Source: Streptomyces sp. TP-A0356
GTDB lineage: Bacteria; Actinomycetota; Actinomycetes; Streptomycetales; Streptomycetaceae
Direction: 5' to 3'
NCBI RefSeq assembly: GCF_001417775.1
Contig: NZ_BBZJ01000020.1
Span: 186,001-250,000 of the forward strand
Length of the DNA stretch: 64,000 nt
Part shown: positions 18,623 to 26,894 of the stretch, piece after piece
How positions within the stretch are numbered: the stretch's first letter is position 1
How the letters are laid out: the number at the start of each line of letters is the position of its first letter
Made by a program: the position numbers and the translations under genes
The notes under the pieces: generated by a model
Database searches by the model: none
What the model saw: only the letters and a program-made list of their open reading frames with translations
What the model was told of the DNA's origin: nothing

Positions 18623-19443
18623 GCGTGCCCCCTCGCGGCAAGGAATTCGGCGGTGTTCAGGAAGGCGCGGCGGCCCTCCGGGGTGGCCTCCCACAGCGGG
18701 TCGCCCGGACGTGTCGCCTCCGCGCGCCGGGCGAGGACCTCCAGGGGGGTGCAGAGGTAGTCGGGACGCGGGTCGGCGGGGTGCGGGACGTTCGCCAGGA
18801 GCACGGTGACGTCCTGCTCGGCGCGCAGGGTGACGACCGCGCCCGGGCCGGCCGAGCCCGTGAAGTCGAGGGTGCCGTCCTCGCCGACCTCCACGCCCTG
18901 GAAGAACGAGAGGGAGGGCGGCAGATCGCGTGGCTGAAGGCCGTTCTTGGCGGCGGCCAGCTTGAACAGCTCGCGGCCCGCGGGAGATGCGGACTGGGGG
19001 GTGCCGTCCCCGTAGCGCTCCGTGTTGCGTACGAGTGTGGAGGTACCGCACAGCGCGTCGTGCCGGCCGGAGGTGTCGGCGACGATCGACGCGAGGACGC
19101 GGCCCTGGTCGGACAGGAGCAGCTGCCCCTCGCCGAGGTAGGCGTTCCACTGCACCTTGACCGTGTCGGCGACGTTCAGCCGCTCCCAGGGGCGGTCGGC
19201 CGCGTACAGCAGGAGATGGGCGCAGGCGTCGCCGCGCAGGTCCGTGAGCCGCAGTTCGGTGCCGCGGGCCAGCACCCGGTGGGTGTAGTTGCCGCCCGCC
19301 ACGGTCTCCGCCCAGACCAGGTGCCCCGCCTCGGGGGGCGGCATGGGCCAGGCACTCGCGGGCACGACGGGCATGGCCTCGGCCTGGGTGCCCTCCTGTG
19401 CCCGGGCGTGGTCGCGGGCTCCGTGGGTGGTCGCTGTCGCCAT
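18619..19443 (-). CDS. DUF1989 protein, first gene of guanidine/urea operon
   Basis: 274 aa, the second DUF1989 paralogue (urea carboxylase-associated protein 1 type). The recognisable core is LRLTDLRGDACAHLLLYAADRPWERLNVADTVKVQWNAYLGEGQLLLSDQGRVLASIVADTSGRHD. It is the expected partner of the downstream 210-aa DUF1989 protein. The ATG at 19443 has a clear GGAGG ribosome-binding site. This is the promoter-proximal gene of the operon; a perfect 20-bp palindrome sits about 90 nt upstream. Confidence 0.9.
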   Translation of the reverse strand: MATATTHGARDHARAQEGTQAEAMPVVPASAWPMPPPEAGHLVWAETVAGGNYTHRVLARGTELRLTDLRGDACAHLLLYAADRPWERLNVADTVKVQWNAYLGEGQLLLSDQGRVLASIVADTSGRHDALCGTSTLVRNTERYGDGTPQSASPAGRELFKLAAAKNGLQPRDLPPSLSFFQGVEVGEDGTLDFTGSAGPGAVVTLRAEQDVTVLLANVPHPADPRPDYLCTPLEVLARRAEATRPGDPLWEATPEGRRAFLNTAEFLAARGHA

Positions 19444-19490
19444 CGCGGGACCTCCGGGTGATCCGGTCGCTGCTGTGCCTGCTTCTGCCG

Positions 19491-19529
19491 TGTCTGTTCC
19501 TGCTGCGCGTGTGTCTGTTCCTGCTGCGC
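19491..19529. repeat. Two 18-bp direct repeats in operon leader
   Basis: TGTCTGTTCCTGCTGCGC occurs at 19491-19508 and again at 19512-19529 (period 21 nt), immediately beside the 20-bp palindrome. It may be a slippage product in the leader of the DUF1989 operon or part of the promoter architecture. Confidence 0.8.
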
Positions 19530-19532
19530 TTG

Positions 19533-19552
19533 TTTCTGTCGCGCGACAGAAA
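19533..19552. promoter_or_regulatory. Perfect 20-bp palindromic operator
   Basis: TTTCTGTCGC followed directly by its reverse complement GCGACAGAAA, in the gap between the DUF1989 operon and the divergent TetR gene. A closely related site stands upstream of the permease at 30166-30185. Size and symmetry fit a TetR-family operator. Binding by the adjacent TetR is inferred, not shown. Confidence 0.8.
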
Positions 19553-19726
19553 TTAGGCGGGGGTGGGGTCGCTGCCGTGTCCCGGGTGTTGCCGCTCGGT
19601 TACCGACCCCTCACCGGGGGCGTCGTGGGGCGGGAGGGGGATCGAGGTTCGGCCTGCCCGGGCGGGGATCGTCCGGGGTGCCCGCGTCGAGATCGCCGTA
19701 CGCCGCCATGTGCGAGGATCGAACGC

Positions 19727-20353
19727 ATGGGAACCGGTGGTGGGCGGCGGGTGGGCAGGCCGCGGGTGGCGCAGCGGCCCGACAGTGGGCTGTCCCCACG
19801 TGACGAACTCCTCACGGCCGCAGCCGAGTTGTTCACGACCCATGGGTATGCCGCCACCACCACGCGGGCGGTGGCCGAGCGGGCCGGTATGCGGCAGGCG
19901 TCCATGTACCACTACGTCTCCGGCAAGGAGGAGCTGCTCGCCGAGCTGCTGGAGTCCACCGTCACGCCCTCCCTCGCCTGTGCGCGCGAGTTGCTCGCCG
20001 ACGACGCCACCCCGGCCGAGGCCCGGCTGTGGGAGCTGTGCCGCACCGACGTGGAGCTGCTCTGCGGCGGCCCGCACAACCTCGGCGGTCTCTATCTGCT
20101 GCCCGAGGTCCGCTCCGAGCGCTTCGCCGGCTTCCATGCCGTACGTGCCGAACTCAAGGACGCCTACCGGCAGTTGCTCGCCGCCACCCGGGCGGGTGGC
20201 GCGCTCGCCAAGGGGGAGCTGGATCTGCGGACGGATCTGGTCTTCGGTCTGATCGAGGGGGTCATCCTCGTCCACCGCTCCGACCCGGAGCGTCCGGTCT
20301 CCGTCTTCGCCGAAGCGACGGCGGACGCGGCGCTGCGCATCACGGGATCCTGA
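19727..20353 (+). CDS. TetR-family regulator, probable repressor of the guanidine/urea genes
   Basis: 208 aa. The N-terminal HTH is classical (LLTAAAELFTTHGYAATTTRAVAERAGMRQASMYHYVSGKEELL, residues about 26-70), followed by a C-terminal ligand-binding helical domain. The ATG at 19727 is the only start consistent with the family; longer in-frame reading crosses the promoter. It is divergent from the DUF1989-carboxylase-allophanate hydrolase operon with a perfect palindrome between them. By the usual TetR logic it represses that operon and probably itself, and it may also control the permease at 28573 through near-identical sites. The effector could be guanidine, urea or a derivative. Confidence 0.9.
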   Translation: MGTGGGRRVGRPRVAQRPDSGLSPRDELLTAAAELFTTHGYAATTTRAVAERAGMRQASMYHYVSGKEELLAELLESTVTPSLACARELLADDATPAEARLWELCRTDVELLCGGPHNLGGLYLLPEVRSERFAGFHAVRAELKDAYRQLLAATRAGGALAKGELDLRTDLVFGLIEGVILVHRSDPERPVSVFAEATADAALRITGS

Positions 20354-20692
20354 CGGTCACTCAACTGCCCGTTGGCACAGGGGGATTCACCTGCAAGGGC
20401 AGTGGGCATCGGACGACTGTTCGCTGTGACCCACAGTGTTCGAACGCGGGCGCAGCGTGTAAATCCGCTGAGCGTACTCCTGCCCCAGTGGGCGTTTCAG
20501 GTGCTTGCGGAATATGACGCGGCGATGATCCGGTCGGACTAAGCTCGCCCGCGGCGCACCGAGTTGAGTTGTATTCGCGCGCCTGTTCCCAAACGTACCG
20601 AAGATCCTATTGATTCCTCATTCGATCCGGTACCTGCCCCGCTTCTCTTCCGCAAGCACCCCTGATCCAGCCGATTCGTCTCAGAGGCATAC
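20354..20692. other. Intergenic region, conservon promoter
   Basis: 339 nt with no gene. Near the TetR stop a stem ACTGCCC/GGGCAGT (20364-20370 with 20397-20403, long loop) may terminate that gene. CTGTG-ACC-CACAG (20424-20436) is a short palindrome flanked by two TGTTCG words. The last 120 nt before cvnA are relatively AT-rich (around 20580-20640) and probably hold the promoter. Confidence 0.5.
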
Positions 20693-22315
20693 ATGGTCAG
20701 TGTTCAATCGCCCCCAGGTGGCCGTGAACTTCCCTACGCGCGCGAGCTGTTGCTGCCCGCCATACTGATGGGCGCGGCGACAGGGGCCGCCGTCGCGGCG
20801 GTGCCGGAGCCGGCCCGGATCGCCGTCGGCTGGTGCGGAGCCATCGCCACGGTCCTGGTGACAGCCGTCGCGGCGGTGGCGGCACGGCGCGGCCGCGCCC
20901 TCCGTGCGCTGCGCGCCGACTTCGCGCAGCGCACCGCCTATCTGGAACAGCGCATCGCCTCCCAGGACGACGACCTCGAGTACTTCCGCACGGAGGTCCT
21001 GTCCAGGACGCTCCATGTGCTGCGCGGCGGAGTCTCCCCCTCCGAGGTGATCCGCACGGTCATCGACGCCAGCCCCCAGTTCCGCGGGATTCCCCACCCC
21101 CAGCGCCAGTTGCTGCGCACCCTGCTCCAGATCGTCGACCGCGAGATCGCGATGCGCGACTCCTCGCAGCGCGCCTTCGTCAACATCGCCCGCCGCGTCC
21201 AGGCCATCGTGCACCAGCAGGCCAAGGAACTCAGGGAGATGGAGGAGGACCACGGCCGCAACCCCGAGGTCTTCGACGACCTGCTGCGCATCGACCACGG
21301 CACCGCGCTGATCGGCCGCCTCGCCGACTCCATCGCCGTCATCGGCGGCGGCCGCCCGGGCCGCCAGTGGCCCAAGCCCGTACCGCTCTACAGCGTGCTG
21401 CGCGGCGCGATGTCCCGCATCCTGGAGTACCGCCGCATCGACCTCGACTCCATCGCCAAGGTCAACATCAAGGGCACCTCGGTCGAACCGATCATCCACG
21501 CCGCGGCCGAACTCCTCGACAACGCCACGCGCTACTCGCCGCCCCAGACCAGGGTGCACGTCACCGCCACCGAGGTGCAGACCGGTATCGCCGTCGAGAT
21601 CGAGGACGGCGGCATCAGCCTCGGCGAGGAGAGCCGGGCCAAGGTCGAGAAGATGCTCGCCGACGCCCAGGCGGGCGTGGACGTGCAGAAGCTCGGCGAG
21701 GCTCCCCGTCTCGGCCTCGCCGTCGTCGGGCGTCTGTCGTCGATGTTCAACATGCACGTCTCGCTGCGGAAGTCCGCCTACGGGGGTGTGCGCGCCATCC
21801 TCGTCATTCCCAACGACATGCTGACCACCGAGCCCGCGCCCGGATTCGCCCACGGCATCGGTGCCACCTCCGTGCCGACCCTGGACAACGACGGGGTCGC
21901 GGGCCCCGCCCGCCGGCCGAAGAAGCGCCGCCCGACCACCGGGCCCCGCATCCCGCAGCAGCTCGCCATGGAGGACGACGTCCCCGTGGTCACCGAGTGG
22001 ACGGCGGGCGGCCTGCCGCAGCGCCGCAGCCGGGTGAAGATCCCGCTCAGCCAGCGCCTCGCGGAGGCCGCCGCCGCGGAGGCCGCCGCCCAGGCCGTCG
22101 AGGCCGCGACACACGCCCCCTGGCGGCCCGAACCCGAACCGGAGAAGGAGGAGCACGCCCCCGGCCTCTGGGTCGAGGCGTTCATGAACGGGCTCAAGGC
22201 CGACCCGGACCCCAACGCCTTCTCCGCCGGACCTCCGGCCGACGACCCGCACGCATTCACCAGGACCGACGACCCGGCCCCTGCCGAGGCCGACGACAAG
22301 GGGAACCTCAAGTGA
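20693..22315 (+). CDS. cvnA: Conservon sensor-like ATPase (CvnA/RarA type)
   Basis: 540 aa. An N-terminal membrane hairpin (LLLPAILMGAATGAAVAAV and IAVGWCGAIATVLVTAVAAVAA) leads into a coiled region, then a histidine-kinase-like ATPase core without a canonical H-box. The N-box is HAAAELLDNATRYSPPQ, followed by the GHKL segments VEIEDGGISL and LGLAVVGRLSS. The C-terminal 180 residues are Pro/Ala/Glu-rich and disordered. In S. coelicolor the equivalent RarA (Cvn9) forms a membrane-associated complex with the downstream B, C and D proteins, resembling a G-protein-coupled system and affecting aerial development. The last codon overlaps cvnB (GTGA). Confidence 0.95.
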   Translation: MVSVQSPPGGRELPYARELLLPAILMGAATGAAVAAVPEPARIAVGWCGAIATVLVTAVAAVAARRGRALRALRADFAQRTAYLEQRIASQDDDLEYFRTEVLSRTLHVLRGGVSPSEVIRTVIDASPQFRGIPHPQRQLLRTLLQIVDREIAMRDSSQRAFVNIARRVQAIVHQQAKELREMEEDHGRNPEVFDDLLRIDHGTALIGRLADSIAVIGGGRPGRQWPKPVPLYSVLRGAMSRILEYRRIDLDSIAKVNIKGTSVEPIIHAAAELLDNATRYSPPQTRVHVTATEVQTGIAVEIEDGGISLGEESRAKVEKMLADAQAGVDVQKLGEAPRLGLAVVGRLSSMFNMHVSLRKSAYGGVRAILVIPNDMLTTEPAPGFAHGIGATSVPTLDNDGVAGPARRPKKRRPTTGPRIPQQLAMEDDVPVVTEWTAGGLPQRRSRVKIPLSQRLAEAAAAEAAAQAVEAATHAPWRPEPEPEKEEHAPGLWVEAFMNGLKADPDPNAFSAGPPADDPHAFTRTDDPAPAEADDKGNLK

Positions 22316-22719
22316 TCCAGCAGCGAGGCAACTTCGACTGGTTGCTGAAGGAGCTCGCGGACGGAGTACCGGGCGTCCACCAGATCGTGGTGCTCTCCGC
22401 CGACGGCCTGCGCATCGCCCGCTACGGCGGTGATCCGGACGCCGCCGACCGCGTCGCTGCGGCCTGCGCGGGACTGCAGAGCCTGGCCGGGGCGGTAGCG
22501 GCCGAGATCCCGCACAGCGACGGCCGGATGCACATGGTGATCATCGAGATCGACGGAGGCTACTTCTACATGATGGCGGCCGGTCCCAACGCGTACCTCG
22601 CCGTGCTCGCCGACACCGTCGCGGAGGCCGGCCTGATGAGCAACCGCATGCGCGATCTCGTCCTTCGCATCGGCTCCCATCTGACCAGTCCGCCGCGGCG
22701 CGACGGGCAGACCGTATGA
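22312..22719 (+). CDS. cvnB: Conservon roadblock/LC7 protein (CvnB)
   Basis: 135 aa Roadblock/LC7 domain protein: FDWLLKELADGVPGVHQIVVLSADGLRIARYGG ... GRMHMVIIEIDGGYFYMMAAGPNAYLAVLAD. These proteins act as GTPase-interacting scaffolds. GTG start within the cvnA stop; the stop overlaps the cvnC ATG (ATGA). It is expected to bind CvnD and CvnA at the membrane. Confidence 0.95.
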   Translation: MIQQRGNFDWLLKELADGVPGVHQIVVLSADGLRIARYGGDPDAADRVAAACAGLQSLAGAVAAEIPHSDGRMHMVIIEIDGGYFYMMAAGPNAYLAVLADTVAEAGLMSNRMRDLVLRIGSHLTSPPRRDGQTV

Positions 22720-23294
22720 CTCCTCCGCAACGCCGCAGGCGCTACCCCACACAGCAGCCCCCACCCGAGCCCGTCGTCCTCGACGGCGGGACGGTCCCCG
22801 ACAGCGGGAAGGCCCCGGACGGCGGGACGGTCCTCGATGGCGGGACGGCCTTCGACGGCGGGAAGGCCCCGGACGGCGGGACGGCCTTCGACGGCGGGAC
22901 AGCCCTCGATGGCGGGACGGCCTCCGACGGCGGGACGGCCCTCGATGGCGGGAAGGAGGGCGAGGCGAACAACCCCGAGCGGCTGTACATCCTCACCGGC
23001 GCGGCCGACGGCGGCGAGCGGGCCCCCATCGACCTGGTCACCCTGATCGTGGCCGGCGCCGATCCCCCGCCCACCGCCACGCCGGAGCAGTCGGCGCTGC
23101 TCCGGCTCTGCCGAGCCCCCCTGTCCGTGGCCGAGATCTCGGCCTACCTCAGTCTGCCGTGCAGTGTGGTGACCGTCCTGCTCACCGACCTGCTGGCGGC
23201 CGAACTGGTCCAGGCGCGCGCCCCGATCGTCCGGCAGGCGGTGCCCGACCGTTCCCTTCTCGAAGCGGTGATGCATGGACTTCAACGGCTCTGA
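22716..23294 (+). CDS. cvnC: Conservon DUF742 protein (CvnC) with hexapeptide repeats
   Basis: 192 aa. The C-terminal 110 residues form the DUF742 winged-helix-like domain (RLYILTGAADGGERAPIDLVTLIVAG ... LCRAPLSVAEISAYLSLPCSVVTVLLTDLLAAELV). Residues 22-81 are ten hexapeptides of the form xDGGxA/K, encoded by an 18-bp tandem repeat. CvnC proteins usually have only a short basic Pro-rich leader here, so the repeat block is an expansion peculiar to this gene. The 3' end overlaps cvnD by 20 nt. Confidence 0.93.
   Translation: MTPPQRRRRYPTQQPPPEPVVLDGGTVPDSGKAPDGGTVLDGGTAFDGGKAPDGGTAFDGGTALDGGTASDGGTALDGGKEGEANNPERLYILTGAADGGERAPIDLVTLIVAGADPPPTATPEQSALLRLCRAPLSVAEISAYLSLPCSVVTVLLTDLLAAELVQARAPIVRQAVPDRSLLEAVMHGLQRL
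22779..22958 (+). repeat. In-frame 18-bp minisatellite, 10 units, in cvnC
   Basis: Ten consecutive 18-nt units with core GACGGCGGGACGGCC. Variants substitute GAT for GAC, AAG for ACG, and different codons at the first position (Leu, Pro, Phe, Ser). The unit length is a multiple of three, so copy-number change keeps the frame and lengthens or shortens an acidic, flexible Gly-Asp linker. Confidence 0.92.
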
Positions 23295-23895
23295 CATCGT
23301 CCCCGGACCACGGACCGAGGACCACCTGCCGCACACGGCGCAGGCCGCGGTCAAGATCGTGATCGTGGGTGGCTTCGGGGTCGGCAAGACGACCATGGTC
23401 GGTTCCGTCAGCGAGATCAGGCCGCTGACGACCGAGGAGACCATGACACAGGCAGGCATCGGCGTCGACGACAACTACGGCTCCGACAGCAAGACGGCCA
23501 CCACCGTGGCCATGGACTTCGGCCGGATCAGCATCACCGAGCAGCTGGTGCTGTACCTGTTCGGCACCCCGGGCCAGGAGCGCTTCTGGTTCCTGTGGAA
23601 CGGCCTGTTCGAGGGCGCGCTCGGGGCGGTCGTCCTGCTCGACACCCGCCGCCTTGAGGTCAGCTTCGATGTCATCGGCCGACTGGAGGAGCGCGGCGTG
23701 CCCTTCGTCGTCGCCGTCAACTCCTTCCCGGACGGGCCCCGTTACCCCATCGAGGAGCTCCGCGCGGCACTGGACCTGCCCATCGAGATCCCGATCATCG
23801 AGTGCGACGCGCGCCGCCGGGCCTCCAGCCGTGACGTTCTGATGACGCTGATGCGCTTCCTGCACGCCCTGGCGATGACACGCGCCCCCGTCTGA
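23275..23895 (+). CDS. cvnD: Conservon small GTPase (CvnD)
   Basis: 206 aa Ras-like ATP/GTP-binding protein of the actinobacterial Cvn type: P-loop GGFGVGKTT (about residues 32-40), effector threonines around RPLTTEETMTQAG, G3 motif GTPGQERFWF and a NSFPDG segment in place of the standard NKxD. The ATG at 23275 lies within cvnC, implying coupling. It is expected to switch the CvnA/B/C complex. The P450 gene follows 115 nt later. Confidence 0.95.
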   Translation: MDFNGSDIVPGPRTEDHLPHTAQAAVKIVIVGGFGVGKTTMVGSVSEIRPLTTEETMTQAGIGVDDNYGSDSKTATTVAMDFGRISITEQLVLYLFGTPGQERFWFLWNGLFEGALGAVVLLDTRRLEVSFDVIGRLEERGVPFVVAVNSFPDGPRYPIEELRAALDLPIEIPIIECDARRRASSRDVLMTLMRFLHALAMTRAPV

Positions 23896-24010
23896 CCGGC
23901 CACGCACCACTACACACCCGCCACGCACCCTGCCGTACCCGTCCCTGCCCCATTCCTGTCCCGTCCCCATGCCCAGACACCGGATCCACCTCAGTTTCGG
24001 AGCGATCACC

Positions 24011-25519
24011 GTGACGCCTGAATCCCACTCCCCGACCGGCACGGACCTCACCGGATCGCACGACCCGGCCCCCGTCCCGCCGCCCGGCTGTCCGGCCCAC
24101 GGCCGCGGCCCGGGCGGAGCACACCGGCTGTACGGTCCCGATGCGGAGGACCTGAAGGCCCTGTACGAGAAGCTGCGCGCCGAACACGGAGCCGTGGCCC
24201 CCGTGCTGCTCCACGACGACGTACCGATGTGGGTGGTGCTCGGCCACACCGAGAACCTGCACATGGTGCGGTCTCCCGCCCACTTCACCCGGGACAGCCG
24301 TATCTGGACCCCGCTGTCGTCCGGCCAGGTCAAGCCCGACCACCCGCTGATGCCGCACATCGCCTGGCAGCCCATCTGCTCCCACGCCGAGGGCGACGAG
24401 CACCTGCGGCTGCGCGGCGCGGTCACCGGCGCCATGTCGACCATCGACTACCGGGGGCTGCGCCGGTACATCAACCGCGCGACGCAGGCCCTCGTCAACC
24501 GGTTCTGCGAGGAGGGCCGGGCGGACCTGGTCTCCCAGTTCGCCGATCACCTCCCGATGGCGGTGATGTGCGAGGTCCTCGGCATGGCCGACGAGTACGG
24601 CGACCGGATCGTGCACGCCGCGCGCGACATGCTCAAGGGAACCGAGACCGCGATCGCCAGCAACCAGTACATCGTGGACGCCCTGACCCGGCTCACCGCC
24701 GCCCGCCGGGCCCAGCCCGAGGACGACTTCACCAGTCACCTCATCAACCACCCGGCCCGGCTCACCGACGACGAGATCAGGGAGCATCTGCGTCTGGTCC
24801 TGATCGCCGCCTACGAGGCCACGGCCAACCTGCTCGCCAACGTGCTGCGCGTGGTGCTCACCGATCCGCGCTTCCGGGCCCAGCTCAACGGCGGGCAGAT
24901 GACGGTGCCCGAGGCGGTCGAGCAGTCACTGTGGGACGAGCCGCCGTTCAGCAGCATTCTGGGCTACTTCGCCAAGCAGGACACGGAGCTGGGCGGCCGG
25001 CGCATCCGCAGGGGCGACGGCCTGCTGCTGGGCATCGCGCCCGGCAACGTCGACCCGCGCGTGCGGCCCGACCTCTCCGCCGGTATGCAGGGCAACCGCT
25101 CCCATCTGGCCTTCGGCGGCGGCTCGCACGAGTGCCCGGGGCAGGACATCGGCCGCGCCATCGCGGACACCGGCGTCGACGCGTTGCTGATGCGGCTGCC
25201 GGACATCGAGCTGGACTGCGCGGAGGACGAGCTGCGCTGGACGGGGTCCATCGCGTCACGGCACCTGGTGGAGCTGCCGGTGCGGTTCGAGCCCAGGGCG
25301 CGGCAGGAGGTGACGCCGCAACCGGCTCTCGGGCCGATGCCGCAGCAGCGCCCCGGGTGGCTGATCACGACGCCCGCGCCCGTGGCCACCGATCCGGTGG
25401 TCGCCCCGCCCGCGCCGGCGTACCCCGCCGCCCCGCCGGCTTCCCCGGAGCCGGCCGCCGGGCCCGGCCGCCGTCCCGGCCCCTGGCGGCGGCTGCTGCG
25501 GTGGTGGCGGGGCGACTGA
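24011..25519 (+). CDS. Cytochrome P450, CYP157-like, without ExxR motif
   Basis: About 502 aa. The heme-ligand loop is intact (FGGGSHECPGQ, C375). The K-helix ExxR is replaced by E304-Q-S-L-W, and in the I-helix the usual AGHET becomes AAYEA(T), residues 266-271. The CYP157 family is documented to carry EQSLW in place of ExxR. The GTG at 24011 has GGAG 8 nt upstream; an ATG at 23969 is the alternative. The last 75 residues form a Pro/Ala-rich linker ending in a cationic aromatic tail (GPWRRLLRWWRGD), unusual for a soluble bacterial P450. It is the fifth gene of the conservon, like rarE in S. coelicolor Cvn9. Confidence 0.9.
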   Translation: MTPESHSPTGTDLTGSHDPAPVPPPGCPAHGRGPGGAHRLYGPDAEDLKALYEKLRAEHGAVAPVLLHDDVPMWVVLGHTENLHMVRSPAHFTRDSRIWTPLSSGQVKPDHPLMPHIAWQPICSHAEGDEHLRLRGAVTGAMSTIDYRGLRRYINRATQALVNRFCEEGRADLVSQFADHLPMAVMCEVLGMADEYGDRIVHAARDMLKGTETAIASNQYIVDALTRLTAARRAQPEDDFTSHLINHPARLTDDEIREHLRLVLIAAYEATANLLANVLRVVLTDPRFRAQLNGGQMTVPEAVEQSLWDEPPFSSILGYFAKQDTELGGRRIRRGDGLLLGIAPGNVDPRVRPDLSAGMQGNRSHLAFGGGSHECPGQDIGRAIADTGVDALLMRLPDIELDCAEDELRWTGSIASRHLVELPVRFEPRARQEVTPQPALGPMPQQRPGWLITTPAPVATDPVVAPPAPAYPAAPPASPEPAAGPGRRPGPWRRLLRWWRGD

Positions 25520-25532
25520 GCCGCTGAGACCC

Positions 25533-26474
25533 CTAACCGGCCCACGCGTCGTACGCCGACCACGCCTGGAGCAGCCGCCCGCTGACGAAACGGTGCGCGC
25601 GTCCCGTGACCGGATCGGTGAACTCCAGCATCCGTGCCAGCAGTTGGAGCGGGCGCCGGAAGTCACCGGCCGGAACGGGGCCTGTCACCACCGGATAGAG
25701 TGGATCGCCGAGGATGGGCAGCCCCAACTTGTCCATGTGCACGCGCAGTTGATGGGTCTGCCCGGTGCGCGGGAGCAGCCGGTAGCGGCCGCGCCCGGCG
25801 CGGTGCTCCAGCAGCTCTATCCGGCTGACCGCGTTGGGCTCGCCCGGCACCTCACGGGCCGTCATGACCCCGCGCTCCTTCACGATCCGGCTGTGCACGG
25901 TGGTCGGCAGGGGCACCTCGGGGTTGTACGGGGCGACGGCCTCGTACTCCTTGGTGACCCGTCGGTCGCGGAACAGCGACTGATAGGTGCCGCGTTCCTC
26001 GGGCCGCACGGTGAACAGCACCAGCCCGGCGGTGAGCCGGTCCAGCCGGTGGGCGGCGGTCAGCGTCGGGATGTCCAGGTCGCGCCGCAGCCGGGCGAGG
26101 GCGGTCTCGGCGACATGCCTGCCGCGCGGGGTGGTGGCGAGGAAGTGCGGCTTGTCGGCGACGACGATGTGCTCGTCGCGATACACCACCTCCACCGGGT
26201 ACGGCACACGGACCTCGTCGGGCAGTGCACGGTGGAACCACACGTACATGCCGGGTACGTACGCCGTGTCGCGCGCGAGGGGCCGCCCGTCCGCCCCGAC
26301 GATCAGCCCCGCCTCCAGCATCCCGTCGATCACCCCGTCCCCGGCCGCGAGCCGCGCCACGAGGTGGTCCCGCACGGTGGCCCACTCCTGCCCGAACGGC
26401 AACCGCACCCGCACCGGATCCACCCCGTCGCGCTGGGGGAGGGGAGGGGGCGGGATCCGGGTCTTGCGTCGCAT
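25533..26474 (-). CDS. RluA-family pseudouridine synthase
   Basis: 313 aa. The catalytic aspartate is in HRLDRLTAGLVLFT, with the downstream RTGQTHQLRVHM and GDPLYP motifs of the RluA/RluC/RluD group. No recognisable S4 domain precedes it, although residues 40-90 (VRDHLVARLAAGDGVIDGMLEAGLI...) form a degenerate equivalent. It isomerises uridines in rRNA or tRNA; the target position cannot be told. ATG at 26474 chosen over the TTG at 26483; neither has a strong ribosome-binding site. It is tail-to-tail with the P450 gene (13 nt gap). Confidence 0.93.
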   Translation of the reverse strand: MRRKTRIPPPPLPQRDGVDPVRVRLPFGQEWATVRDHLVARLAAGDGVIDGMLEAGLIVGADGRPLARDTAYVPGMYVWFHRALPDEVRVPYPVEVVYRDEHIVVADKPHFLATTPRGRHVAETALARLRRDLDIPTLTAAHRLDRLTAGLVLFTVRPEERGTYQSLFRDRRVTKEYEAVAPYNPEVPLPTTVHSRIVKERGVMTAREVPGEPNAVSRIELLEHRAGRGRYRLLPRTGQTHQLRVHMDKLGLPILGDPLYPVVTGPVPAGDFRRPLQLLARMLEFTDPVTGRAHRFVSGRLLQAWSAYDAWAG

Positions 26475-26531
26475 CACGGCCAAGCGTACGAGGTGCCGTG
26501 ACGGCCGCGGGCGGGAGGCGGGGCCCGGGAG

Positions 26532-26894
26532 TCAGGATCCCGTGCCGGACTCCTCCGGGTAGAACGTGATCAGGGTGGCGGTGCCGTCCTTGTCGACGAT
26601 CCGAATCGCCGGCTCGGGGACGCCCTGCGGGGCGACATCGATCTCCTTGGGGTTCTGCACCATGTGCCGTAGGACGACCGGGTAGCGCGAGGACTGCCCG
26701 CCGACGGCGACGATCACCACGTCGTCCTTCGGGTCGTAGGCCTCGTAGGCGAAGGGCAGTCTCTCGGCTTCGTGCTGGTGCCCGATCTCCGGGTCCAGTA
26801 TTTCGATGGTGACGAGCTCCCCCTCGTGCTCTTCGGTGATCTGGTCGAGGGCGGTCTGCCATGTCTTGCGGTCGAGCGTTCCGGTGTCGGCCAT
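26532..26894 (-). CDS. DUF5335-like small protein
   Basis: 120 aa, acidic, no signal peptide: MADTGTLDRKTWQTALDQITEEHEGELVTIEIL ... GGQSSRYPVVLRHMVQNPKEIDV. It resembles DUF5335-type actinobacterial proteins of unknown function. The ATG at 26894 follows GAGGGAGC. The preceding 291 nt (26895-27185) hold no convincing gene, only the shared divergent promoter with the 72-aa gene. Confidence 0.75.
   Translation of the reverse strand: MADTGTLDRKTWQTALDQITEEHEGELVTIEILDPEIGHQHEAERLPFAYEAYDPKDDVVIVAVGGQSSRYPVVLRHMVQNPKEIDVAPQGVPEPAIRIVDKDGTATLITFYPEESGTGS

Noticed and set aside
14472..18641. A single 1389-codon open frame spanning carboxylase and the gene upstream
   Set aside because: The extra 216 N-terminal codons are the antisense-free shadow of the DUF1989 gene in another frame; the family start MSVDTLLVANRGEIAVR at 17993 is unambiguous.
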